64,000 nucleotides of DNA from JAJXWB01 sp964634325 (GCA_964634325.1 CAZWJF010000002.1:1-64000), one strand, 5' to 3'; shown: positions 16,996 to 25,823, counted from the first letter of the stretch. Numbers and translations: made by a program. Notes: generated by a model not told the origin, from the letters alone.

Positions 16996-17022
16996 TCGTC
17001 CGATTTTGGAATTGTCGGACGA
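16996..17022. promoter_or_regulatory. 8-bp inverted repeat between SDR and ilvD
   Basis: TCGTCCGA (16996-17003) and TCGGACGA (17015-17022) form perfect 8-bp arms around an 11-nt AT-rich spacer, 12-38 nt upstream of the SDR start and 112 nt upstream of ilvD. Size and symmetry are those of a dimeric repressor operator; it could control the SDR and perhaps ilvD. No matching regulator is adjacent. Confidence 0.45.
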
Positions 17023-17133
17023 TCTTCGGTTCGATCGCCGCTTTGTCAATCGCAGCGGCGCGCATTGCGCCAGGCGCGCAAGCGGCCATAATCGTCGCAA
17101 AGCCGAGCAAGCGGCGACATACGGGAGGTCGTC

Positions 17134-19035
17134 ATGCCTGAGTTGAGGTCGCGCAAGGTGACGAACGGCCGCAATGCGGCCATCGCGCGCTCGCTGTGGC
17201 GGGCGACCGGCATGCAGGATTCGGATTTCGGAAAGCCGATCGTCGCCATTGCGAATTCGTTCACGCAATTCGTGCCGGGCCACGTGCATCTCAAGGACCT
17301 CGGCCAGATGGTCGCCGCCGAGATCGCGAGGGCCGGCGGCGTCGGGCGCGAGTTCGACACGATCGCGGTCGACGACGGCATCGCCATGGGGCACGACGGG
17401 ATGCTCTATTCGTTGCCCTCGCGGGATCTCATCGCCGATTCCATCGAATACATGGTCAATGCGCATCGCGCCGACGCGCTGATCTGCATTTCCAATTGCG
17501 ACAAGATCACGCCAGGCATGCTGATGGCGGCGCTGCGGCTCAACATTCCGACGGTCTTCGTATCGGGCGGGCCGATGGAAGCCGGCCGCATGAACTGGGA
17601 CGGAAAGGACGAACGCTTCTCGGGCGTGGAAGCCTATGTTGCGACGATGAACCCTGATATCGGCGACGCCAAGATCGCCGCCTACGAACATCACGCCTGT
17701 CCGACGTGCGGATCATGCTCCGGCATGTTCACCGCCAATTCAATGAATTGCCTTGTCGAGGCGCTCGGACTTTCGTTGCCCGGCAACGGTTCGATGCTGG
17801 CGACGCACGCCGACCGCAAGTCTCTCTTCCTGCGCGCCGCCGGCCTCGTGGTGGAGCTGGCGCATCGTTATTACGAGCGCAACGACGACAGCGTGCTGCC
17901 ACGCGCCATCGCGACGTTCGAAGCTTTCGAGAACGCCATGCGGCTCGATATGGCGATGGGCGGTTCGACCAACACCGTTCTGCACCTGCTCGCCGCTGCG
18001 CACGAGGCGCAGGTCGATTTCACGATGAACGACATCGACCGCATCTCGCGTTCGACGCCGCATCTGTGCAAGGTCTCGCCCTCGACGCCGAATTTCTTCA
18101 TGGAGGACGTTCATCGCGCAGGCGGCGTGATGCGGCTGCTCGGCGAACTCGACCGGATCGGCGTCGTAAATCGCGGCGCGCGCACGGTGCACGCGGCGTC
18201 GCTCGGCGAGGCGATCGACCATTGGGATATTCTGCGAACCCAGGACACCGCAGTCGAACTGTTTTATCGAGCCGCGCCGGGCGGCCAGATCACGGTCGAG
18301 GGCATGTCGCAAGACATGCGTTACTCCTCGCTCGACCGCGATCGCGAGAATGGCTGCGTGCGCGACGCGGCGCACGCCTATTCGGCGGACGGCGGGCTTG
18401 CGACGCTCTACGGAAATCTTGCGACGGACGGCGCCATCGTGAAGACGGCGGGGGTCGATCCGTCGTTGCATCGCTTCGCAGGCGCGGCGCTGGTCGTCGA
18501 CAGCGAGGATGAGGGCGCGCAGGCGATCCGCTCGGGCAAGGTCACGCCGGGCACGGTTCTGGTGGTGCGCTACGAAGGGCCGCGCGGCGGTCCGGGCATG
18601 CAGGAAATGCTGGCCCTGACGACCGCGCTGAAGGGGCGCGGTCTCGACAGGCGATGCGCGCTCGTGACCGACGGGCGCTTTTCCGGCGCAACATCGGGGC
18701 TGTCGATCGGCCATGTCTCGCCCGAGGCGGCGTCGGGCGGGGAAATCGGTCTCGTGCAGGACGGCGACCGGATCGAGATCGATATCGGAGCGCGCTCCAT
18801 GCATCTGGTGGTCAGCGGCGACGAACTCGCGCGCCGGCGCACCGAAATGGACAAGCGCGGCCGCGCAGCGTGGAAGCCAAAACCGCGCGCGCGGCTGATG
18901 TCCGTCGCGTTGCGTCATTATGCGCTGACGGCGACGTCGGCCTCGCGCGGCGCGGTGCGCGACGTCGAAGCGGTGGAGAACGCTCTTGCGCTGGCTGGCG
19001 CGAGGCTCGATCTCCATGCGCAGGACAAGGTCTGA
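17134..19035 (+). CDS. ilvD: Dihydroxy-acid dehydratase
   Basis: IlvD dehydrates 2,3-dihydroxy-isovalerate and 2,3-dihydroxy-3-methylvalerate to the 2-oxoacids, the penultimate step of valine and isoleucine synthesis. The 633-residue protein shows the family motifs: AVDDGIAMGHDGM, CDKITPGM with C122, and ACPTCGSCSGM with C189, C192 and C195 for the iron-sulfur cluster and neighbouring residues. GDG-like C-terminal motifs such as EGPRGGPGMQEML and TDGRFSGATSG are intact. ACGGGAGGTCGTC before ATG 17134 is a strong ribosome site. It resembles the E. coli-length class (about 616 residues). Branched-chain 2-oxoacids could also feed the neighbouring oxidoreductase, but that is speculative. Confidence 0.97.
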   Translation: MPELRSRKVTNGRNAAIARSLWRATGMQDSDFGKPIVAIANSFTQFVPGHVHLKDLGQMVAAEIARAGGVGREFDTIAVDDGIAMGHDGMLYSLPSRDLIADSIEYMVNAHRADALICISNCDKITPGMLMAALRLNIPTVFVSGGPMEAGRMNWDGKDERFSGVEAYVATMNPDIGDAKIAAYEHHACPTCGSCSGMFTANSMNCLVEALGLSLPGNGSMLATHADRKSLFLRAAGLVVELAHRYYERNDDSVLPRAIATFEAFENAMRLDMAMGGSTNTVLHLLAAAHEAQVDFTMNDIDRISRSTPHLCKVSPSTPNFFMEDVHRAGGVMRLLGELDRIGVVNRGARTVHAASLGEAIDHWDILRTQDTAVELFYRAAPGGQITVEGMSQDMRYSSLDRDRENGCVRDAAHAYSADGGLATLYGNLATDGAIVKTAGVDPSLHRFAGAALVVDSEDEGAQAIRSGKVTPGTVLVVRYEGPRGGPGMQEMLALTTALKGRGLDRRCALVTDGRFSGATSGLSIGHVSPEAASGGEIGLVQDGDRIEIDIGARSMHLVVSGDELARRRTEMDKRGRAAWKPKPRARLMSVALRHYALTATSASRGAVRDVEAVENALALAGARLDLHAQDKV

Positions 19036-19042
19036 CCAGCAG

Positions 19043-20059
19043 CTACGGAACGAGGACCGCCGCCCCCTGCAGCCGCCCCTGGCGCAAGTCGTCCATCGCG
19101 CGATTTGCGTCGGCGAGCGCGTAGCGCTGCACATGCATCGCGATGTCCGCCGTGTCGGCGAGCGTCAGAAATTCGCGGGCGTCCTGACGCGTCAGATTGG
19201 CCACCGAGACGATCTTTCGTTCTTCCCACAGCTTTGCGTAGGGGAAGGCGGGAATGTCGCTCATGTGGATGCCCCCGCAGACCACGGTCCCTCCCTTGCG
19301 GACGGCGCCGAGCGCTCGCGGCACGAGCGCGCCGACTGGCGCGAAGATGATGGCGGCGTCGAGATGTTCGGGCGGCGCCTCGTCCGAGCCGCCGGCCCAG
19401 ACCGCGCCCAGAGAGACGGCGAAGTCTCGCGCGGCATCGTCGCCGGGCCGTACGAAGGCGAAGATTCGACGGCCCTGCGCGCGCGCCACCTGCGCGACGA
19501 TATGGGCTGCGGCGCCGAAGCCGTAAATCCCGATCGACCGCGCCTGGCCGGCCATCTTCAGCGAGCGCCAGCCGATCAATCCCGCGCACAGCAGCGGCGC
19601 CTGCTCCGCCGGATCGCCGTGTTCCGGAAGCGCGAAGCAATAGGAGGCGTCGGCGATGGCGTGCGTGGCGTAGCCGCCGTCGCGCGTATAGCCGGTGAAA
19701 AGCGGATCGTCGCAGAGGTTCTCGCGGCCTTCGGCGCAATAGGCGCAGCAGCCGCAGGTATGGCCGAGCCAGGGAACGCCGACGCGCTGGCCGAGCGCAA
19801 AGCCCGCGACGTCCACGCCGATCGCATCCACGGTTCCAACGATCTCGTGCCCGGGAACGATCGGCAGTCTCGGCTTCGGCAATTCGCCGTCGACGACGTG
19901 CAGGTCCGTGCGGCAGACGCCACACGCGAGGATCCTGAGCCTGATTTCGCCGTCGCCGGGCGCAGGCACGGGCCGCTCCTCGGGGACGAGCGGCGTGTTC
20001 GGCGCGCGCAGAACCATGGCGCGCATGACATTTTGGGACGGAGACGTCGTTGTCGGCAT
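19043..20059 (-). CDS. Zinc-dependent alcohol dehydrogenase
   Basis: The 338-residue MDR-superfamily enzyme has catalytic-zinc motifs CGVCRTD (C49 the likely ligand) and GHE (H71, E72), and four structural-zinc cysteines C102, C105, C108 and C116. The Rossmann motif is IGIYGFGAAAHI. It belongs to the class of NAD(P)-linked primary alcohol dehydrogenases in the 'AdhA/AdhP-like' group; the physiological alcohol is unknown. It converges on ilvD with a 7-nt gap. A tRNA-Glu gene lies just upstream on the same strand. The ATG at 20059 gives a 12-residue leader before the conserved RAMVLRAP. Confidence 0.92.
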   Translation of the reverse strand: MPTTTSPSQNVMRAMVLRAPNTPLVPEERPVPAPGDGEIRLRILACGVCRTDLHVVDGELPKPRLPIVPGHEIVGTVDAIGVDVAGFALGQRVGVPWLGHTCGCCAYCAEGRENLCDDPLFTGYTRDGGYATHAIADASYCFALPEHGDPAEQAPLLCAGLIGWRSLKMAGQARSIGIYGFGAAAHIVAQVARAQGRRIFAFVRPGDDAARDFAVSLGAVWAGGSDEAPPEHLDAAIIFAPVGALVPRALGAVRKGGTVVCGGIHMSDIPAFPYAKLWEERKIVSVANLTRQDAREFLTLADTADIAMHVQRYALADANRAMDDLRQGRLQGAAVLVP

Positions 20060-20081
20060 GGCTCAAGCCAGTATAGCGGCC

Positions 20082-20157
20082 TGGCGCTCCCTAGGGGACT
20101 CGAACCCCTGTTTTCGCCGTGAGAGGGCGACGTCCTAGACCGCTAGACGAAGGGAGC
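20082..20157 (-). tRNA. tRNA-Glu (anticodon CUC)
   Basis: The reverse strand folds into a complete cloverleaf: acceptor stem GCTCCCT/AGGGAGC, D-arm region TCGTCTAGCGGTCTAGGAC, anticodon loop CCCTCTCAC with anticodon CTC (position of the glutamate CUC tRNA), TpsiC arm CAGGGGTTCGAGTCCCCTA. The discriminator is G and the CCA tail is encoded (20082-20084). Family length and identity elements match bacterial tRNA-Glu. The encoded CCA is not universal among alphaproteobacteria. Confidence 0.96.
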
Positions 20158-20231
20158 GGAGCGTTGGCCGATAGGCCGATGCTGGCGGTTCTATAGACGG
20201 GGCGGCGCGCGCATACAAGTCCGTTGGCGGT

Positions 20232-20909
20232 TCAGCGCCGCGCCATCCGCGCCAGCGTAAACAGGCCGAACGGGGAGAGGCGGCGGCGTTCGGTCAGCAC
20301 GACGTCATTGCGGCCTGCGATCCAGTCGCCGATCACGCTCCAGGGAAATTCCGGTCGCCAGCCGAGGTTCGCCGAATGCTTGCCCATCCACGCCTCGATC
20401 GCGGCGATCGGGCCGGTTTCGGCGCCGACATGGTTGACCAGCACGATCTCGCCGCCGGGCCTCACGACGCGGGCGAGTTCGTCGAGCGTGGCGTGCGGAT
20501 CGGGCACGACGGTCAGGACGAAGGGCGCGACCGCGCAGTCGAAACTCGCGTCGGGAAAGGCGAGGTTCATGGCGTCCATCTTCACCAGGCCCTCGACATT
20601 GGCGAGCCGTTCGTTCGTCACGCGGTTGTGCGCGCGTCGCAGCATCGGCTCCGACAGATCGACGCCGACGAGCCGCGTGCCGCGCGAAAACATCGGCAGT
20701 TCGAGACCCGTGCCGACGCCGACGTCGAGCACGCGTCCCCCCTCGCGCGAGGCCGCCGCGGCGGCGGCCTTGCGGCCCGGACGCATCACGGCGGCGAAGA
20801 CGAGATCGTAGACCGGCGCCCAGCGCGCGTAGGCTTCCTCAACATGCGTGTTTTCGATCGAAGCCAGCGTATCGGCGACCTTCGGTCGCGATGTCGTATC
20901 CGCGTCCAT
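20232..20909 (-). CDS. pmtA: Class I SAM methyltransferase, phosphatidylethanolamine N-methyltransferase type
   Basis: The 225-residue methyltransferase has the SAM motif LDVGVGTGLE at 61-70. The N-terminal YARWAPVYDLVFAAVMRPGR and the later GGEIVLVNHVGAETGP, WRPEFPWSVIGDW and SPFGLFTL segments are those of rhizobial PmtA proteins, which methylate phosphatidylethanolamine to phosphatidylcholine. The substrate is inferred from family. ATG 20909 was preferred to the longer in-frame start, which would run into mnmA. It follows mnmA after 5 nt, so the two are probably co-transcribed. Confidence 0.85.
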   Translation of the reverse strand: MDADTTSRPKVADTLASIENTHVEEAYARWAPVYDLVFAAVMRPGRKAAAAAASREGGRVLDVGVGTGLELPMFSRGTRLVGVDLSEPMLRRAHNRVTNERLANVEGLVKMDAMNLAFPDASFDCAVAPFVLTVVPDPHATLDELARVVRPGGEIVLVNHVGAETGPIAAIEAWMGKHSANLGWRPEFPWSVIGDWIAGRNDVVLTERRRLSPFGLFTLARMARR

Positions 20910-20914
20910 CGCGA

Positions 20915-22126
20915 TCAGCGCCCGGCGGCCGCCGCGGACAGGGCGGGTTGCGCCGGCGCGGCCGTCCACGCGGGCTCTGTCGCGCGGATTGCGCCGCCGC
21001 CGAGCACGCGGGCCGTGTCGCTGGCGGAATCATAGAAGACGCAGGCCTGGCCGGGCGAGACGCCGGATTCGTCTTCGCTGAACACGACTTTCGCCTCGCC
21101 TTTTTCGGCGAAGAGCAACGCGGGCGAGGGTGCGCGGGTCGAGCGAACGCGCGCGGCGATCGGCAGGCCCGCATGCGGAATGTCGCCGAGTTCGCCCGGG
21201 CCGATCCAGTTGACGTCGCGCAGCAGCGCGGCGCGGGCGAGCAATGCTGCGCGCGGCCCGACGACGACGCGCGCATTGGCGGCGTCGATGGCCACGACAT
21301 AGAGCGGTTCGTTGATCGGCGTCCGCGCGCCGGACAGACCGAGTCCGCGCCGCTGCCCGACCGTGTAATGGATGACGCCGGCGTGCCGGCCGAGCACGCT
21401 GCCGTCGACATGGACGATGTCGCCGGGACGTGCGGCGCCGGGCTGCAGCTTCTCGAGCAGATCCGTGTAGCGGCCCTGCGGCACGAAGCAGATGTCCTGA
21501 CTGTCGTGTTTGTCGGCGACGGCGAGGCCGAATGTCCGGGCGAGCTCCCGCACCTCGGCCTTGGCGTAGGTCCCGAGCGGGAAGCGCAAGAGATCGAGTT
21601 GCGCGCGCGTCGTGGCGTACAGGAAATAGGACTGGTCCCGCGCCGCCTCCTTGGCGCGAAACAGCGCGCGGCTTCCCTGGCCGTCCGGCTTCGAGACGAT
21701 GTAATGGCCGGTCGCCAAAGCGTCGGCGCCGAGGTCGCGCGCCGTATCGAACAGGTCGGCGAATTTGATGTGCTGGTTGCAGGCCACGCACGGCACCGGC
21801 GTCTCGCCGGTCGCATAGCTTTCCGCGAAGGGGTCAATCACCTTCTCGCGGAACTTGCTTTCGTAATCGAGCACGTAGTGCGGGACGCCGAGACGCGCCG
21901 CCACCTGACGGGCGTCGTGGATGTCCTGCCCGGCGCAGCACGATCCGGCGCGATGCGTCGCCTCGCCGTGATCGTAGAGCTGGAGCGTCACGCCAATGAC
22001 GTCGTACCCCTCGGACTTCAGCAGCGCGGCGACCACGGACGAGTCGACGCCGCCGGACATGGCGACGACGACGCGCGTATCGGCCGGCGCCTTGGGCAGG
22101 TCGAGCGAGTTGAGGGGCGAGGTCAT
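20915..22126 (-). CDS. mnmA: tRNA-specific 2-thiouridylase MnmA
   Basis: MnmA thiolates U34 of tRNA-Lys, -Glu and -Gln. The 403-residue protein has the PP-loop SGGVDSS at 24-30, the first catalytic cysteine C116 in ACNQHIKF and the second C213 in DICFVPQ, plus an N-terminal extension of about 16 residues compared with E. coli (368). PGDIVHVDG and the C-terminal beta-barrel are present. A tRNA-Glu gene, of the CUC isoacceptor that is not a substrate, lies nearby by coincidence. ATG 22126 is the natural start. Confidence 0.96.
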   Translation of the reverse strand: MTSPLNSLDLPKAPADTRVVVAMSGGVDSSVVAALLKSEGYDVIGVTLQLYDHGEATHRAGSCCAGQDIHDARQVAARLGVPHYVLDYESKFREKVIDPFAESYATGETPVPCVACNQHIKFADLFDTARDLGADALATGHYIVSKPDGQGSRALFRAKEAARDQSYFLYATTRAQLDLLRFPLGTYAKAEVRELARTFGLAVADKHDSQDICFVPQGRYTDLLEKLQPGAARPGDIVHVDGSVLGRHAGVIHYTVGQRRGLGLSGARTPINEPLYVVAIDAANARVVVGPRAALLARAALLRDVNWIGPGELGDIPHAGLPIAARVRSTRAPSPALLFAEKGEAKVVFSEDESGVSPGQACVFYDSASDTARVLGGGAIRATEPAWTAAPAQPALSAAAAGR

Positions 22127-22190
22127 TGCGCGGTTACTTAGCGCAGATTGCGGCGGAAATCACCACATGCGCAGCCATCGCTTCACGGTT

Positions 22191-22823
22191 TCAGCGGGCG
22201 ACGGCGCGCCGCACGGCCATTTCGACGATATTGGCGGCGCCGCCGCGCATGATTTCAGCCGGATCGCAATCGTCGCCCGCGAGGTGGCCTGACAGCACGA
22301 GTTGCGCGACGCCGTGGCTGTAGGACCAGATTTGCAGGGCGAGGTCCCTCGCGCCCGCCTCGGGCGCGCCGTACTGCCGCAGTACGGCCGCGCAGGCGTG
22401 ATGGATCATGGCGAGAGCGCGATCGGCCGCCGCTCCCGATTTCGGCGCATGGAGCGCCTGAACATTGCCGAACATGGCGCTGTAGAGGCCCGGTTCCTGG
22501 CGGGCGAAGGTCAGATAGGCCTCGCCCATCCGCCGGAACGCCGTCGTCGCATCAGGCTGGCCATTGTCCCAGGCGCGCTCCAGCCGATCGCTGAACGTCT
22601 CGAAGCCGCGCTGCGCCAGTTCGCTCATCAGGGCGTTGCGGTCGGCGAAGTGCCGATATGGCGCAGCCGCGGTGACGCCGACCCGCTTGGCGGCTTCGGA
22701 CAGGGTGAAACCGGCAGGACCGCGTTCGGCGACGAGATTGCGGGCGGCTTCGATCAATGCGTCCTTCAGCCGCCCATGGTGGTAGCCGCGCCGCCCGCCG
22801 CAGAAATCGTTCCGATCCTTCAT
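22191..22823 (-). CDS. TetR family transcriptional regulator
   Basis: The 210-residue protein has a TetR helix-turn-helix (about residues 15-63, with FTLSEAAKRVGVTAAAPYRHFADR) and a C-terminal ligand-binding domain of the WHG type (the motif reads FARQEPGLYSAMFG near the middle). It probably represses its own promoter and the divergent small gene; a 15-bp inverted repeat at 22876 lies 53 nt upstream of its start. Start ATG 22823 was chosen because the earlier in-frame start adds only unrelated residues. Ligand unknown. Confidence 0.9.
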   Translation of the reverse strand: MKDRNDFCGGRRGYHHGRLKDALIEAARNLVAERGPAGFTLSEAAKRVGVTAAAPYRHFADRNALMSELAQRGFETFSDRLERAWDNGQPDATTAFRRMGEAYLTFARQEPGLYSAMFGNVQALHAPKSGAAADRALAMIHHACAAVLRQYGAPEAGARDLALQIWSYSHGVAQLVLSGHLAGDDCDPAEIMRGGAANIVEMAVRRAVAR

Positions 22824-22875
22824 TGGTTCGACACTAGCCCGGGCGCGCCGATTTTGCGAGCGCATCGCGCGCGTT

Positions 22876-22890
22876 GCCTAGTAAATAGGC
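22876..22890. promoter_or_regulatory. Putative TetR operator (inverted repeat)
   Basis: GCCTAGTAAATAGGC is a perfect 5-5-5 inverted repeat, 53-67 nt upstream of the TetR start and 148 nt upstream of the 29-codon gene, in their divergent intergenic region. Symmetry, size and position fit an autoregulatory TetR operator. A second short stem, CGCA/TGCG, lies near 22910. Confidence 0.5.
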
Positions 22891-23037
22891 GGAAGGGCGC
22901 AAATTTCTTCGCAAGTGCGAAAAAGCCAAGCTTCGCTCCAGCGCACCTGCAACATATTCTTAACAGATCGATGACAGCGGTAATGGAGCCCGTCGATTCG
23001 CAGAGAATTTCGGTTGACGCCGAAAAGGAGACAGCCA

Positions 23038-23127
23038 ATGGCCACAACCATGTCCCAGACTCTCGACCTACTTGCAGCTTGCGCGGCCTGCGCCGTGGTC
23101 GTCGTCGCGCTCGCCGCCGCGTTCTGA
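23038..23127 (+). CDS. 29-residue single-helix membrane microprotein
   Basis: A short frame, ATG 23038 to TGA 23127, is preceded by a consensus AAGGAG (23025-23030) at 7-nt spacing, the best ribosome site in this region. The peptide has a polar start (MATTMSQT) and then a purely hydrophobic stretch of Leu, Ala, Val with two cysteines three residues apart (C17, C20) and ends in Phe, enough for one transmembrane helix. No family is known to me. It lies between a divergent TetR gene and the Tim44-like gene. Existence as a gene is inferred from the ribosome site and composition. Confidence 0.5.
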   Translation: MATTMSQTLDLLAACAACAVVVVALAAAF

Positions 23128-23235
23128 AGCGAACATAGAGAATCCCGATCGCCGCTGCGCCAAGGCGCTTGCGGAAATTCGCGTCGCCTCCCCATATATT
23201 GGGCCGTCGCGCCCTTGAGGCGTGGGGAGGGTTAC

Positions 23236-24150
23236 ATGGCATTCAGAAAACTTGCGCTGTTCGCCGCGCTCGCGGCTGCGCTTGCATTCGGGGCCGGCGA
23301 GAGTTTCGCGCGGCCGGGCGGCGGGTCGTCATTCGGCAGCCGGGGCGGAAAGACCTATTCCGCGCCGCCTGCGACGCGCACGGCTCCTAATTCCGCGTCT
23401 CCAGTCCAGCGCTCCATAACGCCGCCGACGCCGTCTGCAATCAACCCCGCGCGCACGCCGGGCGGTTTCGGACGCGGTCTGCTCGGCGGTCTTCTCGGGG
23501 CCGGGCTGATCGGCATGCTGCTCGGACATGGATTATCCGGCGGGCTCGGCGGCCTGACGTCCATGCTGGGCCTGCTGTTGCAGGTCGGTCTGATCTTCCT
23601 GCTGGTTCGCTTCGCGCTCGGGTTCTTCCGGCGCTCGCAGCCGGCGCACGCGACCTCGACGCCCGGCGGCCTGTCCGGCGCGGCCTATACGCCAGCGCCC
23701 GGCGCGAGCTTCGGCGGCGGCGCGCAGCCCAAGCCGCTCCAGATCGTCAAGACCGATTTCGACGCGTTCGAGCGCCGGCTCGGGGAGGTCGAAGCGGCCT
23801 TTTCCAGCGAGGATGTCGGGACCTTGCGGCGCATCTGCACGCCGGAGGTCGCCGCGCATCTCGAACAGGAGCTGTCCGACAACGCCGCGCGCGGCATGGT
23901 CAATCGGGTGACCGGGGTCCGGCTCGTGCAGGGCGATCTCGCGGAGAGCTGGCGCGAGACAGACGGCGAATACGCGACGGTCGCGATGCGCTTTTCTCTG
24001 AACGACGTCATGGTCGAGCGGCAGACGGGTCGCGTCGTCTCCGGGTCGTCGACCATTCCGGAGGAGGTCACGGAATTGTGGACCTTCCGCCGGCAGCCGG
24101 GCGCTGATTCCACCGCCTGGGTGCTTTCGGCGATGCAGCAGGCGGCGTAG
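23236..24150 (+). CDS. Tim44-like domain protein with signal peptide
   Basis: The 304-residue protein begins with a signal peptide (MAFRKLALFAALAAALAFGA, residues 1-20, cleavage after SFA), a glycine/serine-rich region, two adjacent hydrophobic segments (about 83-105 and 112-135), and a C-terminal Tim44-like domain (about 165-304, with FDAFERRLGEVEAAFSSED). The Tim44 fold of bacteria occurs in membrane-associated proteins of unknown role; mitochondrial Tim44 tethers Hsp70 to the import channel. GGGGAGGGTTAC before ATG 23236 is a strong ribosome site. The next gene starts 17 nt later. Confidence 0.88.
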   Translation: MAFRKLALFAALAAALAFGAGESFARPGGGSSFGSRGGKTYSAPPATRTAPNSASPVQRSITPPTPSAINPARTPGGFGRGLLGGLLGAGLIGMLLGHGLSGGLGGLTSMLGLLLQVGLIFLLVRFALGFFRRSQPAHATSTPGGLSGAAYTPAPGASFGGGAQPKPLQIVKTDFDAFERRLGEVEAAFSSEDVGTLRRICTPEVAAHLEQELSDNAARGMVNRVTGVRLVQGDLAESWRETDGEYATVAMRFSLNDVMVERQTGRVVSGSSTIPEEVTELWTFRRQPGADSTAWVLSAMQQAA

Positions 24151-24167
24151 CGCCGAGGAGCGCGCGG

Positions 24168-24905
24168 ATGGATCAAAGCCACGATCCCATGGAAGGCGGC
24201 GCAGACGCCGGGCTTGCGGAGGCGGTCGACGCGCGCGTCGAACCGCGCGCCGCCCCCATGAGTCTGCAGGCCGCCTTGCGCCGCGCGCGCATCGAGAACG
24301 TCGAGCGTTCCGACGCCATGTCGGACCTGCACGGGGCCGCGTCCGCGCGGCTCGATCTGCTGCGCGAGCAGCTCGAGCCGGTGTTCGCACAGCTTCCCGC
24401 GGGTTGCGACATGTTCGATCTCGGCATGACGCACGGCGAGAAGCCGCGGCTGTTCGTCGATATGATCGCGTTCGTCGAGCCGGCTCGCGACCGGCGCGGC
24501 TTCCGGTTTCTGCAGGACACGCGCAACGGCCGCGTGCTGCTCGCCGAAACCGCTTCCGTCGAACAAATGACGCAGGCGGTGACGGATTATCTGGCGCGCC
24601 GCCTGGTCGAACGCGAAAAGGCGCTGGCGGCCGACGCCTCGGCGAGCGGCGCCGCACGGCCCGCGCCGGCGGCGACGGTCGTCAGCCGGCCAACCGAGAC
24701 GACCGAGCCGACGACAGCGGCCGCCGCAGCCGACCGCGCGATGCGGAAGGCGGCCGTCGTCAGCGCGCCGCCGCGCGCGAGACCCGGCTTCTTGCGCGTC
24801 ATGGCGCACGTCTTCGTCTTTCTGATCGAGGTTCTGGGCTCGGCCGCCTTCTTCGGCGCGCTGGCGGCCGGCGGCTATTGGCTCTGGATGCACTACGGCA
24901 AGTAG
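24168..24905 (+). CDS. Conserved-type hypothetical protein with C-terminal membrane anchor
   Basis: The 245-residue product has an alpha-helical N-terminal half with DMFDLGMTHGEKPRLFVDMI (residues 81-100), then an Ala/Thr/Pro-rich linker (about 155-205) and one transmembrane helix near the C terminus (about 213-238). This architecture, cytosolic domain plus linker plus tail anchor, has no assigned function that I know of. It is 17 nt downstream of the Tim44-like gene, so the two are probably one operon and may act together in the envelope. Stop and the convergent phosphoesterase stop are 3 nt apart. Confidence 0.7.
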   Translation: MDQSHDPMEGGADAGLAEAVDARVEPRAAPMSLQAALRRARIENVERSDAMSDLHGAASARLDLLREQLEPVFAQLPAGCDMFDLGMTHGEKPRLFVDMIAFVEPARDRRGFRFLQDTRNGRVLLAETASVEQMTQAVTDYLARRLVEREKALAADASASGAARPAPAATVVSRPTETTEPTTAAAAADRAMRKAAVVSAPPRARPGFLRVMAHVFVFLIEVLGSAAFFGALAAGGYWLWMHYGK

Positions 24906-24908
24906 CCG

Positions 24909-25823
24909 TCAAAGCGCGATTGGACCGAGATCGCCGATCGTCGCGCGATCGTCCATCAGACCGCGGGCGTGCGCCTCGACGACAAAGCCCTGATCTCCGC
25001 GCCTCAGCGTGAAGAGATTGTAGCCCGCGCGATGCGTGCGCGACCCGCCGGCCGCCGAGGCCGAGGCGACGCCTACGACCGGCACCGGCGCGCGGTCGGG
25101 TCCGCGCAGATGCGTGACCGACAGGCGATGGTTGTGGCCGTGGATGACGAGTTCGGCGCCATGGCGCGCGATCAGCGTCTCGAAGGCGCCGGCGTCCATC
25201 AAGCCGCGGCCGATCGAAGCGCCGGTCTTGTGCGGGGGATGATGCAGCATGACCACGCGCGCCAGCCGGCGCGCGCGCGCTTCCTCCAGAAGTCGGGCGA
25301 GCCGCTCGCGCTGCCGGCCTCCGAGCTTGCCGGAGGCGAGAAACGGGGCGGTGGGAACGCCCGAGGCCACGCCGATCAACGCGACCGGACCGCGGACGCG
25401 CATGTAGGGATAGCCCGGCCGCCCGTCGTCGCTCGCGGCCCATGGCGCGAAGGCGCGCGCCAGATGCGGCAATGCGGACGGCACATAGGCGTCGTGATTG
25501 CCGGGCGTGAAGCTCGCATCCTGCGGCGCGCCGATCTTCTCCATCACGCTTCTGGCGAGTTCGAATTCGGCGGGCATGCCGATATTGGCGAGATCGCCGG
25601 TGACCGCGACATGATCGGGGCGGTGCGCGTGGATGTCCGCGATCAGGGCGTCGAGCACGTCCATGTTGTGGACGTGCGCGCGGCTGCGCGACCAGTTGAT
25701 CCAGCCCGTGAGCCGCTTGCCGGCGAGGTCGCGCGCATGCGGGCGCGCCAGCGGCCCCAGGTGCAGATCCGACAGATGGGCGAGCACAAAGGCGTCGTCG
25801 TCTCGCCTTCGCGCTCCGTTCAT
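24909..25823 (-). CDS. Calcineurin-like metallophosphoesterase
   Basis: The 304-residue protein has the five metallophosphoesterase motifs: LSDLHLG (D19, H21), VTGDLAN, PGNHDAY, LHHPPHK and HGHNH. It lacks a signal peptide and is cytosolic. The family includes cyclic-nucleotide phosphodiesterases (CpdA-like) and nucleases; the substrate is not fixed by sequence. ATG 25823 was chosen over an in-frame TTG two codons earlier. It follows mbfA by 10 nt on the same strand, so iron-regulated co-transcription from the mbfA promoter is possible. Confidence 0.88.
   Translation of the reverse strand: MNGARRRDDDAFVLAHLSDLHLGPLARPHARDLAGKRLTGWINWSRSRAHVHNMDVLDALIADIHAHRPDHVAVTGDLANIGMPAEFELARSVMEKIGAPQDASFTPGNHDAYVPSALPHLARAFAPWAASDDGRPGYPYMRVRGPVALIGVASGVPTAPFLASGKLGGRQRERLARLLEEARARRLARVVMLHHPPHKTGASIGRGLMDAGAFETLIARHGAELVIHGHNHRLSVTHLRGPDRAPVPVVGVASASAAGGSRTHRAGYNLFTLRRGDQGFVVEAHARGLMDDRATIGDLGPIAL

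Noticed and set aside
20085..20157. Second tRNA or an integration site at the tRNA-Glu
   Set aside because: Only one cloverleaf is present and there is no integrase or direct repeat of the tRNA 3' end within the window.
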